A DNA stretch of 64,000 bases from Rhea pennata (GCF_028389875.1 NC_084675.1:24266412-24330411); one strand, 5' to 3'; positions 19,651 to 31,189 are shown, numbered from the stretch's first letter. Translations and numbers: made by a program. Notes: generated by a model not told the origin, from the sequence alone.

Positions 19651-21729
19651 TCACTTCCCTGCATTAGAACGCCCTTCGATAGACAGCTTGACCTCCTGGG
19701 GAATGAAAGAGGGACGGAGCAGAGACGGCCGAGGCTCCTCTGCCTGCATGCTGTATCTTTGGAAGCCCAGAGCTGTCCAGCTATGCTGACTGCCGGTCTC
19801 AGGCTGAGAGGTTTCTGCACAAAAGCCCTGGGCTGCACTGTCCCTTTCTGGGTGGCTCTTCCTTTCAGCAGCTCTGTCAGGTGGTTCTCTGGACCCCTGT
19901 GCTGTTCTTTCAGATCTCTCTCTAGCAGATATCAACTGACCTGTGAGAGGGTAGTTAGCCTGAGAAGCAGAGTTGCCATTCATGCTCTGTAAACTGATTG
20001 ATATGCAGACATCACCCACCTGCAACCTGTGACAGGGCAGAGCAAAAAGCTGAGCAGTCCGCCCTGGGCTACAAGAGGACCAACCCTGGCCATAGACAAA
20101 AAAGGGGTGCTCTGGGGGCACATCAATGCTCACTTTACTTTGTTGCTCCCCAACCACAAAATGTAATGTAACAAACCCAGGCCACTGGCTTTCCTGAATA
20201 TCCACCACAGTGCTGGAGTCGATCTTCAGGCCCCCGCTCACCTCAGCACTGCGAACGAAGTCTTGAGTCTGCAGGTCCTCTACCCGCTTCAGCTCTCCTG
20301 TAGCCAGCTGGATGATGGCTCCTTTCATGAAGTGAGAGGGCAAGTGCGAGGAGCTGGGTGGTTGCAATTGGGTCAAGTCCTTTTCAATCATACTTCCTCG
20401 AGCCTGCACATCTGGGCTCTGCCTCACCAGAGTATCTGAAGAGGAACACCTGATGGGCTCAGATACAACAGGCACCAGGACTGGCTTGCCGTTGGCTATT
20501 ACCATTCCTTTGGTTAATTGTCTTTGTCTAACCGTCTCTTCAGGGGACATTACAAATGGACTCCTGGGCTGGCTTTTCTCAGCAGCAGCCCTTTCCACTG
20601 TGCTGCTCAAAACGTCCCTTGACTCCCCCTGCTGATCAGGGATATTATGGCAAGGGTTTAAAGGGCTCAGGTCATCTTTCCTCTGGGCTGCCAGAATATG
20701 GTAATCCTGAGACGCCAACACCCCCACCACCCTCTGAACCTCCAGATCAGTGTCTGGGGTGCTTCTGTGAGCTGGCACAGAGACCTCTGTTCTCAAAGTC
20801 TGGTAACCTGAAAGAAACGGTCCATCGACCACACATCCCACTGCAGCCCCTGGCAGACAGTCTTCAGCTTTACTGCTGGCAGAGTCCACAGCCTCGCTGG
20901 TCCTCCTCACCACATTAGGCTCCAGATGTCTCTGTCCACCATTGGCAGCAACTACCTCTGAACTTGGCTGACTGTCTTGCTGAAAAGGATCTGGGCTTCC
21001 ACTTGCTGTAGATGTCTCATATGCCGAATACCCTGGTGGAAGGCGGGACATCTGATAATAAACAGGAATTCTGCTTGGTGTTATATCTAATGGCTGGGTC
21101 CCAGCATGGTGCTGCATCTGGCCAGAAGGAGAGATGGCAGAAGCAGATTTGTTGAAGGTGTGGGTAGGAGAGGTAGTCTGAGGGGAAGGAGCGGCTTCTT
21201 CCGTGAAGAGAGAGGCATATGGCACAAAATGAGGGACGTGAGAGGCAGTGAGGTTGGTGGAAGGAGACAGAAGAGGACTAGGCAGGAAGCCAGAAGGGAC
21301 AGCATAGGGCACCGTGTAATGCGAGCCAATGAACTGCAGAGACGCTGGGGGGATCTGTGCGTAGTGGATGGGAGGGTAGGGCACCCCTGGGTGCTGGATT
21401 AGTGGCGAGGTCACGTTGAAGGCTGGCGGCAGGGGGCTCATGTTCACCACGGGGTGCAGGCCCGTGGGAGAGAAGGTGGCTGGTGGTACTGCAACTTTGT
21501 AGAGCATCCCGTACTGGTCCACCGTCAGCCCCGCCACAGCCTCTGTGCTGTCGCCTGGGCCATAGCGTAGGGCTGCAGGGCCCGGGCCCGCCACCCGGGC
21601 CCACTCGGGGCCCTCGCCTGTGGCCTGAGCGCCCCCGGCTCGCCCTGCCTCCGCGCCTGCGCTGGCAGCAGGCAGATCCCGCTTCTTGGGCGGCAGGCAC
21701 TCCTGGCTCCGCTCGTGGCCCGCTCTCAT
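19651..21729 (-). CDS. ATXN1L: ATXN1L (ataxin-1-like, BOAT1), complete single-exon reading frame
   Basis: 692 residues (about 689 in human) in one exon, starting at ATG 21729-21727 with G at -3. The N-terminal HERSQECLPPKKRDLP and LTVDQYGMLYKVAVPPATFS segments and the C-terminal RPSFIPQEVKLSIEGRSNAGK ending match the family; residues 15-60 between them are GC-rich and divergent. The AXH domain spans about 463-581 (from LPSHFMKGAIIQLATGELKR to QVGDVCISISLQ). It is the module by which ataxin-1 proteins dimerise and bind the repressor Capicua. As in other ATXN1L proteins, no polyglutamine tract is present. The known role is a nuclear co-repressor partner that stabilises Capicua. It is convergent with ZNF821 and head to head with AP1G1. 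Confidence 0.97.
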   Translation of the reverse strand: MRAGHERSQECLPPKKRDLPAASAGAEAGRAGGAQATGEGPEWARVAGPGPAALRYGPGDSTEAVAGLTVDQYGMLYKVAVPPATFSPTGLHPVVNMSPLPPAFNVTSPLIQHPGVPYPPIHYAQIPPASLQFIGSHYTVPYAVPSGFLPSPLLSPSTNLTASHVPHFVPYASLFTEEAAPSPQTTSPTHTFNKSASAISPSGQMQHHAGTQPLDITPSRIPVYYQMSRLPPGYSAYETSTASGSPDPFQQDSQPSSEVVAANGGQRHLEPNVVRRTSEAVDSASSKAEDCLPGAAVGCVVDGPFLSGYQTLRTEVSVPAHRSTPDTDLEVQRVVGVLASQDYHILAAQRKDDLSPLNPCHNIPDQQGESRDVLSSTVERAAAEKSQPRSPFVMSPEETVRQRQLTKGMVIANGKPVLVPVVSEPIRCSSSDTLVRQSPDVQARGSMIEKDLTQLQPPSSSHLPSHFMKGAIIQLATGELKRVEDLQTQDFVRSAEVSGGLKIDSSTVVDIQESQWPGFVTLHFVVGEQQSKVSIDVPPEHPFFVYGQGWSSCSPGRTAQLFALPCHRLQVGDVCISISLQSMNGNSASQANYPLTGQLISARERSERTAQGSREPPDRAAERKSHPERDSAAQGFCAETSQPETGSQHSWTALGFQRYSMQAEEPRPSLLRPSFIPQEVKLSIEGRSNAGK

Positions 21730-21775
21730 GGCGCCACACGGTGTCCCGGCAGGCCCGGCCGCGACGCTCGTTCAT
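21278..21775 (-). other. Upstream-starting alternative frame overlapping the ATXN1L start (165 codons)
   Basis: An ATG at 21775, 46 bases upstream of the ATXN1L ATG and out of frame with it, opens a 165-codon frame covering the first 452 bases of the coding sequence. The product would be Arg/Pro/Gly/Ser-rich. Its start context has C at -3 and is weak. The region is very GC-rich, so chance openness is a serious alternative. An out-of-frame product of ATXN1 itself (Alt-ATXN1) has been described. Confidence 0.3.
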
Positions 21776-21839
21776 GGGGGCACACGACGGGGCTGCCGCA
21801 CGCCAGCTCCCGGATCCCGGCTGCCGGCCGCCGCCTCAC

Positions 21840-22083
21840 CTGTACCGGGAACAGAGGGAGCCGTGAGCCCCGGCGGCAGGGGAGCCCCCGGCGCGGCTCC
21901 CGCCGGAGCCCCGAGAGCAGGGCGCCGGTGAGCCGCGGCCCCGTGAATCTCGGGGCGGAGGGGGCCCAGCCCGGTCCCAGACCCCGGGACCCCGGCCGCG
22001 CCCCGCCGCCGCCGCCGCCGCCGCTCGCGGAGCAGCGCCGCAGCAGCCCCGGCCGCTCGGGGCCCGCCCAGCCCGCGACTCAC
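21840..22083 (-). other. ATXN1L: Predicted 244-bp 5'-UTR intron of ATXN1L
   Basis: On the - strand a good donor GCGG|GTGAGT ends exon 1 at 22084, and ctccctctgttcccggtacag ends at 21840, giving an acceptor for the exon that carries the start codon. The sequence right after that acceptor, gtgagg, could itself act as a donor, so a third small exon cannot be excluded. Confidence 0.55.
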
Positions 22084-22190
22084 CCGCCATCGCCCGGCTC
22101 CTCCGCCGCGACCCCCATCGGCCCCGCCGCCGCCTCCGGCCGACCCCTCCCCGCATGCGGCGCGCCGCGATGACGCGCCCTCCCGCGCGC
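22084..22190 (-). other. ATXN1L: ATXN1L non-coding exon 1 (5' end approximate)
   Basis: GC-rich first exon inferred from the donor at 22084/22083 and from the promoter motifs just upstream on the - strand (ETS at 22190, CRE at 22208). The start site itself is not determined. Confidence 0.5.
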
Positions 22191-22198
22191 CGGAAGTG
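22190..22198. promoter_or_regulatory. ETS/GABP-type site ccggaagtg
   Basis: A CCGGAAGTG core, a standard element of TATA-less CpG promoters, ten bases from the CRE at 22208 and next to the inferred ATXN1L start region. Confidence 0.6.
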
Positions 22199-22207
22199 AC
22201 GGTGGCG

Positions 22208-22215
22208 TGACGTCA
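22208..22215. promoter_or_regulatory. Perfect CRE palindrome TGACGTCA (ATXN1L side)
   Basis: An eight-base CREB/ATF consensus inside the ATXN1L CpG island, just upstream of the predicted exon 1. Confidence 0.65.
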
Positions 22216-22480
22216 CGGCGGCAGCGGCGCGGGCGCGCGGTGGTGGCGGGCGGCCGGGCCGGCGCGCGGGTGCTGCCCGCGGCAGAGCGCTCCGCGGCCG
22301 CAGGGCCGGCGGCGGCAGCCGCGTCCCCGGGTGGGAGCCCCGCTCCGTTTGGGCGGGCTTGTCCAGTGGGCAGCCGGGAGCGCTGGAGCCGCCGGTGCCC
22401 CCCGCCCCGTTCCGGCTCCGCGCTGCCTCTCTTCTCGTCCGCGCGTTGTCCGAGCCCTCACACGCGCTCCCGGCAGTCTC

Positions 22481-23230
22481 CTGCCTGTCTTGTTGCTGCC
22501 AGCACGTCCTGTTTGTTGTTCCTTGGCACTCATTGATTTCTGTGGTGTAGACAAAAGGTCCATGGAAGTGCAGAGAGAAAAGCTGGGCAGGATGGAAGGC
22601 TTTGGCTTGCCTTGTTTGGATCCTTCTTTCATTGTATGTCATATATAGAGCTCCTCTGATTCCAGAGTTCAGCACAGTAGTGTCCTGAAGCCTAAGAAGT
22701 ACCTGCCTTGTACATCCCTTAAGGTCAATGTACGTTTATATATAGAGAGAGATACTTATTTTTTCTTGAAATGTAGATTGGGCAAAAAGCCCAAGTCATT
22801 CCTTGGACACTGCAGTTACTGCACAGCCTGTCTCGTTTGCAGGATCGACTTCAGAAACTGTTTCCCGCATTGCATTGGGAATTCTGGTTTCTGCTTTTAA
22901 TGTGACTGCCAAAATAATAGTGTTGTATTGTTAGCCACGTGGACCACACTGCACAGTCTCCTGCCTCCAAACTGTAAGAAACTGGCAGGTTTAGAATGAT
23001 CCTTTTTCTGGTGTATGTTCTCAACTCCCACCAGTTAGCCATGCACAAACCACTTGTACCAGCTGTGGTCAGCAGTGGATCGGTTGGCTCCACATTTTTC
23101 TAATCCCCTTGTTACTCCCTGCGTGCTGTGGACCCTTGTGGCTGAGCCGTGCTCTCCCCAGCCCCAGGACGGCAGCACTGGGAGCTGCTGTGCTGCATCG
23201 GGCCAGCATGCTGGGAGCAGGCCTAGAAGG
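22481..23230. other. Spacer between the two divergent CpG islands
   Basis: About 750 bp of ordinary G+C separating the ATXN1L and AP1G1 promoters. It contains tatatata tracts at about 22638 and 22738. I see no exon or repeat in it. Confidence 0.6.
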
Positions 23231-23773
23231 CTGCAGCGGCTCGGGCTGGGGCGAGCACGGCGCATCCCGTGCGCGGATCCCCGCGCCCGGGGGCGTCTGA
23301 AGAACACGACCCGCAGCGCCGGGGGAGGGTAGCGCCCGGGGTGGAGAGCAGCGCCGGTGGGGGCAACGCCGGGGGCGGTCGGCAGCACCCGGCGCGGGGA
23401 GGCAGCCCTCAGCTCTCCCCCGCCCCGAGCGGCCGGACCCCACCGCTGCCCCCGGAGCCCCGGGCAGGGCGCCGCCTCAACGCTCCCTGCGGGGCGGGGC
23501 GCTCCGTCCGGCGCCGCCCGCGCTGCCGGGGCGGATTCACCGCGAAGCAGCTTCTCTGGCACAGGGAAGTTCCGCGGGCCGGGCCGGGCCGGGCCCCCCG
23601 GCGCGGCGCGCCGCAGGCCGCGCCCAGGCCCGCAGCGCCCCTGGCCCCGCGGGCGGCACCGTGTCCGCCCCGTTCCGCCCCGCCGGCGCGGCCGGAACCC
23701 GCGTTCGGGGCAACGCGACCCACCCGGCCGCACCACGAGGCCGCGCGCGCGGCAGGAGGCCTACGCCGGCGCG

Positions 23774-23781
23774 TGACGTCA
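23774..23781. promoter_or_regulatory. Perfect CRE palindrome TGACGTCA (AP1G1 side)
   Basis: The CREB/ATF consensus in ggcgcgTGACGTCAtcag, about 300 bp upstream of the AP1G1 exon 1 donor. It mirrors the CRE in the ATXN1L promoter. Confidence 0.65.
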
Positions 23782-23859
23782 TCAGTGACGGCCGCGGGTG
23801 TCGCACCTGTCGTCAAACGCGCAGTCTCGCGGATGCTTCCGCCAAAGAAAGTAGTGCCG

Positions 23860-24096
23860 GGAGTCCCTGCCGCTCGGCCGCCATTGCTCCCGTGCTGTTG
23901 CCGCTGAGACCGCCGCTGCCGCTGAGGCCACCGCGGCCGCGGCCCTCCCCGCCACCGACAGCGGCCGGGAGACCGAGAGCAGAGCGCCGGGCCGCAGATC
24001 CCTCCGCCTGCAGTGTCGGTGCTGAGGCCGCGCTGCCGCCATTTTGAATGCCTGGCTCCTGCCGCCGCCGCTGTCGCCGCCGCAGGGACCGGCCCG
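23860..24096 (+). other. AP1G1: AP1G1 non-coding exon 1 (5' end approximate)
   Basis: The donor CCCG|GTGAGT at 24096/24097 fits the consensus and joins to the coding exon at 38186. The upstream limit is a guess from promoter motifs. An ATG at 24048 opens a 41-codon frame that, after splicing to 38186, overlaps the true start out of frame and stops at 38260-38262. Its context is poor (T at -3). Confidence 0.6.
24035..24046 (+). promoter_or_regulatory. YY1-like element GCCGCCATTTTG in AP1G1 exon 1
   Basis: The GCCGCCATTTTG word matches the YY1 core seen at or just after start sites of many housekeeping genes. A related GCCGCCATTG lies at about 23877, so either could mark a start region. Confidence 0.5.
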
Positions 24097-27000
24097 GTGA
24101 GTGGGCCCCCGCCGCCGCTCGCTCCCCCGCGGCCTGCGCCGCCGCGGCTCCTGCCTCGGCGCTGCCGCCGGCGCTTCCCGCTTTGCGGCCGCGGCCCGGT
24201 GCCGGCCCCTGCTGCGTCTCCGCCGGCGCCGCCCGCTGCCCCGCCGCGGCCTCCGCCGGCGCGGCTCCCCGCGGCCGCCCCGCCGCGGCCGCCCTCCGCC
24301 CGGCTGCCCGCGGGAGGCAGCATTGCTGAGGCGCTGTGTCTTTTTCCTGCTCCAGAGACGGTGCTGGTTTCCCTGCTCCCCTCGGGCCTGGGACTTGGGA
24401 AACCTGGCACAACTTCTCCGCAGTAGGAAGCGAAGAACTGCCGTGGAAGCTCCCTCAGTGGGAAGCACATTGTGGCTTCGCGTTGGAGGCTCTTAGGGTC
24501 TGAAAAGGAACTTGGACTTTCACATCTGTCCCTCCTCTGGCTTTTTAGTATTTGTGCTGCACAATGGCCCAGGGCATTGCAGTTAGTTTTTCTGTGTCAT
24601 TCTGTTGTTGTTACACATACTCACGGTTGCATAAGTTCTAATAGAAACAAAAAACGTCCGATTTCTGGCCAAAGGCCTTTGCAGTAAATCGCAAACATAG
24701 GTTTGTGCTAATGGTAGGCTACTGTTGTTCAAAGATCTATTGCTAAAGACAGCTTCACATCTCTTCTTGAAGATTGCTGGAGTTGTGTTTTCCTCTTTTC
24801 CCCTCTCCCAAACCATAAGACTAGTTTTATTTTTCTGATAGTTTTTGATGTGTGCAGGCATTCTGAAAGTCTGCAGAGTAATTGTGTATAATGTCGCATT
24901 GTAAGTTATGTTTTCTTTATAAAAAAAAAATAGTGATGTATTTTAGTTTCTGATGCCTGAAATGTGTATGGAACAGCATGGAATCCTAGTGAAACCTTTT
25001 GGAAGGGTGAAATTTCATGTGCAGGGCCTTGAAAGTATATTTGACACCTATTAGCTTAAACAGAACAAAATACTCTTTTTTTTCGTATTGTACTCTAGAA
25101 AGTTGCATTTTAAATGACAGAGATGGTGTTACTAGTTTTCTTTTTTGTTTTACTTCTCTGCAATAACGTGTATCTGTTGTTTTGCACATGCCTATTTCCT
25201 TTTTTTTTTTTGTCTCTTTTCTAAACTACAGTGGTTATCTTTTGTTTTGTTTATTCGCATGTCCCACTGTCCTGCCAAATTCCTTCTTTTGCCTGCCCAT
25301 GCGCACTGTGATATTTAGCATGGGAGTTAAAAACTTCACTGGATACCTGAGAGGTCAGTAAAGGCAGGAGATTTTGCTTTTCTGAGGCAGCGTGCAGCAT
25401 AGACTTTTCTAATTTCTTCCATTGCAAGAGAAGGAAGGCGGAAGGTATTTAAATTTTTGTATGTTGAGGAGGAGAAAAGTCGGGGTGATTCTTTTGCAAG
25501 GGAATTCAGTTTTTCCTCTTTTCTATGTGTAATATAAGTGTTAGATTTTCTGCTTATTTGACAGAAGGAAGAAGAACATCCTCTTCTTTTATTGTTCCTC
25601 TGACTTTTTTCTAAAACTGGTACAGTATGAGTGGACATGTCCTTCAGTACCTTTTTTTGCTGTGTCCTGGCCAGAGATTAAGGAAGATAAAATGTTCTGA
25701 TTCTTGATAATGTCTTTGTGCACAGAGCTTTGAATTAGCATCAGGGTAAACTAATGATATTAGTAAGTTTGACACACAATGATGTAGAAGGGTTGTAAGC
25801 TACAGCAAAGGAATGAGGCATGAAGACAGAGACTGCACTGGTTAATGCAATTTAGATTTGGAAGATTGTCTTTCAAAGTGTAAGGGATAATAAAAGCCTT
25901 AGCTACTTCAAGCAGCACTTATTCAGAAAAGCTTCTTGTGCCTCTCTTTGTGTGTGAATATTTATGTTGTATTGAGCTGGCAATATATGTAACTTCAGAC
26001 TATGCTTTGGAGATAGGTTGTTTGTTTGTGTGTTTAATAACAGAACAAAAAACTTCTGGTTGAAAGCGACATTAATTTCTTCTAGATGATACTTGGGTGT
26101 GTTCTGGGGAAAAGGGTCTAATCTATTTTGGTAGTAGTATTACTTTATTGGATGAGGATTTTGAGGATAATAAAGTAAATATATGATGAGTCTTATTTAA
26201 ATCTAGTCCAGCTTGCTATAACTCAAAAGTCAGAGTTGTTGTAGTGTGAATGCAAATGAATCTCTGCTAATATTACAGACAGTATTATTAGCCTTATTTG
26301 CAGTTTGGCAGAGATGCTTGAGGTACAGTCTAAGCTTAGAACTTTCTAAGATATGGCAGAAGCTACCTGAAGGTATTGCAGAGTGTGTATTTTTGAGAAG
26401 TGGTTTTAAAAAACAAAAAAAACAAACAAAACTGTCACTAATCTTTCATTTGGCATTAACCCTGTAAAGAAGCTTTTTTTCTTTCCATAATGTAATAATG
26501 TAATAGCAAACAGAAGACTTTATTATGACTGAAGTATGGCAACAGAAGCCAGGAAATCTACATTGTCTATCTTGCTGATCAACTATGTAGACGTGTTAAC
26601 TTTTCTTCCATTACTTGATTTGTTAGCTTCTAAAAAAGAAGAAATACTTGCTTGCTCTTTGGTAGATTTCAGAGGATAATTTTTGCAATGATTGAAAGCT
26701 CAGTGAATCTTTGAAGCCAGTTCAGGAACTGTTTGATTTGGGGCATTTGTACTGTTGTGCAGAAATGAGAACCATCTCAGAAGTGCTCACCTAGTTTCAC
26801 TCAATTCTGTTTTTGGGGCATTGCTGTAGAATGCAAAGGGAAAAGAGAGAGAGGGCTATGTTCTGGTTTGTTCAAACTAAAGGCTGTTGAGAAAACTGAC
26901 AAGCAAGGGCCAGGGATGCTCTCCTCCTTCCCTCACTTTCTGAATAGCATGGTGGCTTTTGCCTTTGAAATACTTTTGTGCTGTATTTCTTGTTTTTAAT

Positions 27001-30000
27001 TGTGAATGGAAATAGTATTGTCACTTCCTCTGAGACTATCCCTCAGATCTTGTTTTTAGGTGTTTTTTTTCCATTTTTCCCCCATGCTATCTTTGTGTGA
27101 TGCATATTACTTTGCCTTTTATTATCATACTGTATTTTAATATTTCTCCTGTCATTTATTTCTGGATTCTCAGTGTTACTTACTTCCTACTTTACAGGTT
27201 TCTGTGTTCTATTAAATAGCTATTTGTCAAAAGAGGTTGTTTTTCCACTTTGAATGTTGTATGGTTGGTTGCTTTTCCTGGTAACTATGTATGTTGCCCT
27301 TCTTGATGATGACCATGTTCCTTGGTTGTGTGTTTACCATTTTCTGTATAAATATTGATAGCACTAAACAATATACCAGTTCCTCTAGTATTTTTCTTCA
27401 CAACTTGATTCCTGTTTGTAGTATGTATTAACACTTCTGTTTTTACTGCCAATGTATATATTTTTTTGGGGGGGGAAGGGTCTGATAGTAGTATGATGCC
27501 TACCGATAGCAGTGTGGAGGTGAGGCCATCAGTCAATTTCAATTAACCATTGCAGTTATTCTTCTCATATAGTCTAGGCAGGTCTTCCTCTTCCCATTTC
27601 TGTACAGGAGGCTTTATTCAGTTTCACTGAAGCAAGTGAGGGAGATCTGTTACAGATTTCAGTGGGAGCTGCGTCAGGCTTTTATTACGCAACTTCCCAA
27701 AAGCTGTTTTTGCTTGAGGAGTGTGATTGCTTATGCATGAGTTGGGGTGCAGCAACTTCATTTGTCTGTTTTAGATTATTTGAAAATATATGCTTCTGCA
27801 GTCTTGGGTTGCTTTTTAGAATTAGCCAAATTCAGAAATACTCAACAGGAGCTATGACTAGGTATGTATCTTGGGTTGAAAATTGAGAAACATTCCCCCA
27901 AGTAGTGAAACTGTTCTATGAATAATTCCTTGAGCCTTGGCAGGTCTTGCGTCTTATTGTTTCCAGAATTCAAGAGTAAATAGTAATGGAATTTAAAGAC
28001 CTTTGTAGCGGATACCTTTAAAAAAAAGTTGCTTAACAAGGTTCTTAGATTTCATTGCTATATTGAAAGTGTGGTTTCAATATTTTTAGAGATATGTGAA
28101 CATTTCTAAATAGATTCTAAAGAGCAGAATTTCAGCACAATTGAATGTTTAAGCATTGTAAGTCCTTTCAAATTTACATAGAGTTCCTGGTAGATGAATA
28201 TAATTTAGCTGAAGCACCTGAAAGTTGTTTACTTGTAGGGTTTTGGTAATACTGGGTGCTGCTTGCAAATATAATACAAATTATCTGGTTATCAATCATA
28301 TTTGAATATTATGGTATTCCAGGAGGATTTTTAGTAAGATTCTATTGTTAGATCTTTTTGGCATGGTGACCTGTTGAGTAAACTGAAACTTTGAAACAGT
28401 ACAAGCCTAAGTACTAAAAGACTATAGAGTATGGAGAAAATAACCATTTATATTACAACTAAATGTTTTTAATATTTATAGTCTGTTTTTTTCCAGATAA
28501 CAATTAAATGTTTTCGCTTGTGCATAATTCAGTAAAATGAGTTGGGTAAGGAAAGAAAGCTTTGTCTACTTCTTCAGGGGAAGAATTCATGAGCAGCAGA
28601 GGGAAGGTAATTGAGCTAACGCCTTTCATACAATCCAAAGAGTAGAAAGAAAAGCTGAGAAAGGGTATATATTTTTTTTAATTGTATTTATTTATTTTGT
28701 AAAGGCACGATGTTTCAGAGCAGTCTGGCTTTGATAGTAGGTTACACGGAAGGATAAGACCTTGGAAATGAGAGGAGGAAAATAGAGTTGATGAGGTGGA
28801 GGAGCAATGTGTTTGACCCTACCAGATTTTGTAAATACTAACTGTAAGGTTCTTTCCAGGTATTTAGGGACCATCCCTAAAATCTAGAGCTTGCAGCTGG
28901 TAAAAAGAAGGCAGAGGAAAACTACTGATGTAAACAAAATGAGGCAAGAGGTAATTACTCTTAAATCTTGCCTTGTCATTTATGTTAATGTGTAAAGAAT
29001 AAACACATATTGCTGTACTGGGGGGAAATCGCTGTATTGGGGAAAATGTTAACTAATCCTGAAAAACAAGACCTGCCACTTAGAGGGAAGTTTCAAGCTG
29101 CTTTTAGCCAGCTGAAGTTAAATTTGGGGTCTCTTATTCACAGACAATGTGCCTGTCTTCTCTCTGCTAGTAAGTCAGTCATCTTGTGCAATAAAATGCA
29201 TTTCTGTAATATAGAGAAGCTCTTAAAAATTCTTTTTTCTTGGCAGTTTAGTATTTTATTGCTTTCTAATTGTCACATGAAGCTGACTTTTTGAAATCTT
29301 TCAAACATTTCATAGACGTTCTGATTTCAAGACAAACAGTGTAGTCAAAAATTAGTAGGTCAGTAAGTAAGTGTTTTAATTGTTAGTTCTGAATTATTTA
29401 ATCTCATTCATCTTCTGGTCTTATTTTTTAATATTTTCTGTTCTGACTCTCAATAATCTGTTCAGTGATGTATAGCTCTAATTCCTTTTCTTAGTGAAGT
29501 CTGCATGGTCATATTTTAAATCCCGGTGGGATTTTGATACTGTTACTATTTCACTGCTGTGGCAGAGCCATGCTCTGGTACTCTGTGTTATCCATTCTTT
29601 GTCCATGGGATCAGAAAATCATAAATATTTGTCATATCTTTTGGGCTTTGCTGGAGCCCTCTTCTGTTCTTGGTGCCTTTCACTATGCTGCAACTTCCTG
29701 GAGTACCAGCTGTATATCCATAGAGGACATGAGGGACCTTATGCCCTTTCTGTTACAGCTTATAAATGTGCTCAGTTAGTCTAGTCTCCAGTCATGGATT
29801 ACTTGGCATTGTGTACCTGAAAATTGTTTTTATTTCTTATTGTTCTCCTGTAATCAGTCTGAATCCTAGAAGAATTGACATGCAAGGAATACCTAAAGTT
29901 AATTTGACTAAAGGGAGAGGAGGACACTTATGTGTGTTTCTTCCAGAAAAGAACAGGAAAAGTAGAGCCAGTGTAGTCTTCTTTTGCGTTTTTTTTTCTT

Positions 30001-30549
30001 TTATCTTAGCTGTACATTATGATCTGCAAGTACATACTGATTTGATTTAGAACCAATCAGAAGAGTACTTGCTAGCTTGTGTAAATAAGATGCTTGCCAT
30101 TCTGTAGGAGTACTCATTTAACTTTCTTATTGCTTCCTTTTCGCCTTTTCTGGTGGCTTTTTCACCATTACTTCTGTTCTGCCTCTTCTGATAGTTTTTT
30201 CATCAATCTGCAAAATACATGCTTCTGGCTTTCAATCCTGCTGCTTCAAATGATAGATTTATGGGCTTATTATTTAAGTTACAGTCTGCCCCTTGAGTGA
30301 GATGCATCCAGAGGAATGTGGGATTGATTGTACAAGAAGTGTTTTTGATGACTCATTGGGTCATCTTGCTGAGTGTAACAATATATGGACCTCATGAAGC
30401 TAAGGGAATTATCTTCTAAGAAAAAAAGTGAAATTAAGGTTCTGAGCAACGTTTTAGCAAATCCTATGATATCTGCACAAAACTTGTTTTGTTGACACAA
30501 ATGGCTTGGATTTAGGCTGATCAGTTTTTCTGACCCCTACAAATCTTGG

Positions 30550-30591
30550 TTTGCTTGATGACCATTAGCTATGCTATGGTCATCAAGCAAA
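30550..30591. repeat. Perfect inverted repeat, 16-bp arms and 10-bp loop
   Basis: Left arm TTTGCTTGATGACCAT (30550-30565), loop tagctatgct (30566-30575), right arm ATGGTCATCAAGCAAA (30576-30591); the arms are exact reverse complements. The 12-mer attagctatgct at 30564-30575 recurs directly at 30596-30607. Confidence 0.95.
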
Positions 30592-31073
30592 TAATATTAG
30601 CTATGCTGCTAATGTTAGATTTGGGAGTGACTGACAGGCAAGACATGAAAATAGCTGCTCAAACATCCCTGGCGTCCCTCATCAAATGTTTCTGAGCTGT
30701 GCATGCAGGCATCACTTTGAATTAAGTGGCAGTACCTTCCTCAATAGTACCTGCTGGCTTGCTTTCTCCCAGTTTGGTAGTTTACTCAGCAGACCCAGTG
30801 TCAATACTGTCTTGATGCTTGTCACCTGATGACTTGTCACTGGCATAAGAGTTGTAGTTGAAGTATTTGTTAGCATCATGGGACTCTTAAGGCACAACTT
30901 GTTTAGCTTTGGCCAAAAGAATATTCAAAATCTTAGTAATTTTCTCTTAAATCCTTTTTTTTTTTCTTTAATATGAGAAGTGAAAAATACTGACCAGCAT
31001 CTGGTTAGCATTTCTCTATATTGTAGGAAGTCAGGAGCTGCTTAAGTCAAATGATCAAGTGGGATGTGGCAGA

Positions 31074-31118
31074 CGGTGTGTGTGTGTGTGTGTATATGTA
31101 TGTGTATACACATATATT
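31074..31118. repeat. TG/TA dinucleotide microsatellite
   Basis: A (TG)n run passing into tatatgtatgtgtatacacatata inside AP1G1 intron 1. Confidence 0.85.
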
Positions 31119-31189
31119 TTAATGCAGGAGGACTTCAGACTTAAGTCTTAGCTTCAGACTCAGGTTACACAACTTCCCCACCCGCCCCA

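Larger units (their letters stand above)
21550..22480. promoter_or_regulatory. CpG island over the ATXN1L 5' end
   Basis: Very high C+G with dense CpG, including a run of gcc/ccg triplets near 22005-22025. It covers the start of the ATXN1L reading frame, its 5'-UTR intron and the proximal promoter. G+C falls sharply after about 22540. Confidence 0.85.
23230..24350. promoter_or_regulatory. CpG island over the AP1G1 promoter and exon 1
   Basis: Dense CpG and G+C, with long frames open on both strands for that reason alone. It contains the CRE at 23774, GCCGCCATT-type YY1 words at about 23877 and 24035, and the exon 1 donor at 24096/24097. Confidence 0.85.

Noticed and set aside
21278-24496. 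Many 100-350-codon frames on both strands across the divergent promoters
   Set aside because: They lie in CpG islands where stop codons are rare, lack recognisable protein sequence and overlap one another in several frames. Only the ATXN1L frame and the overlapping upstream frame were kept for comment.
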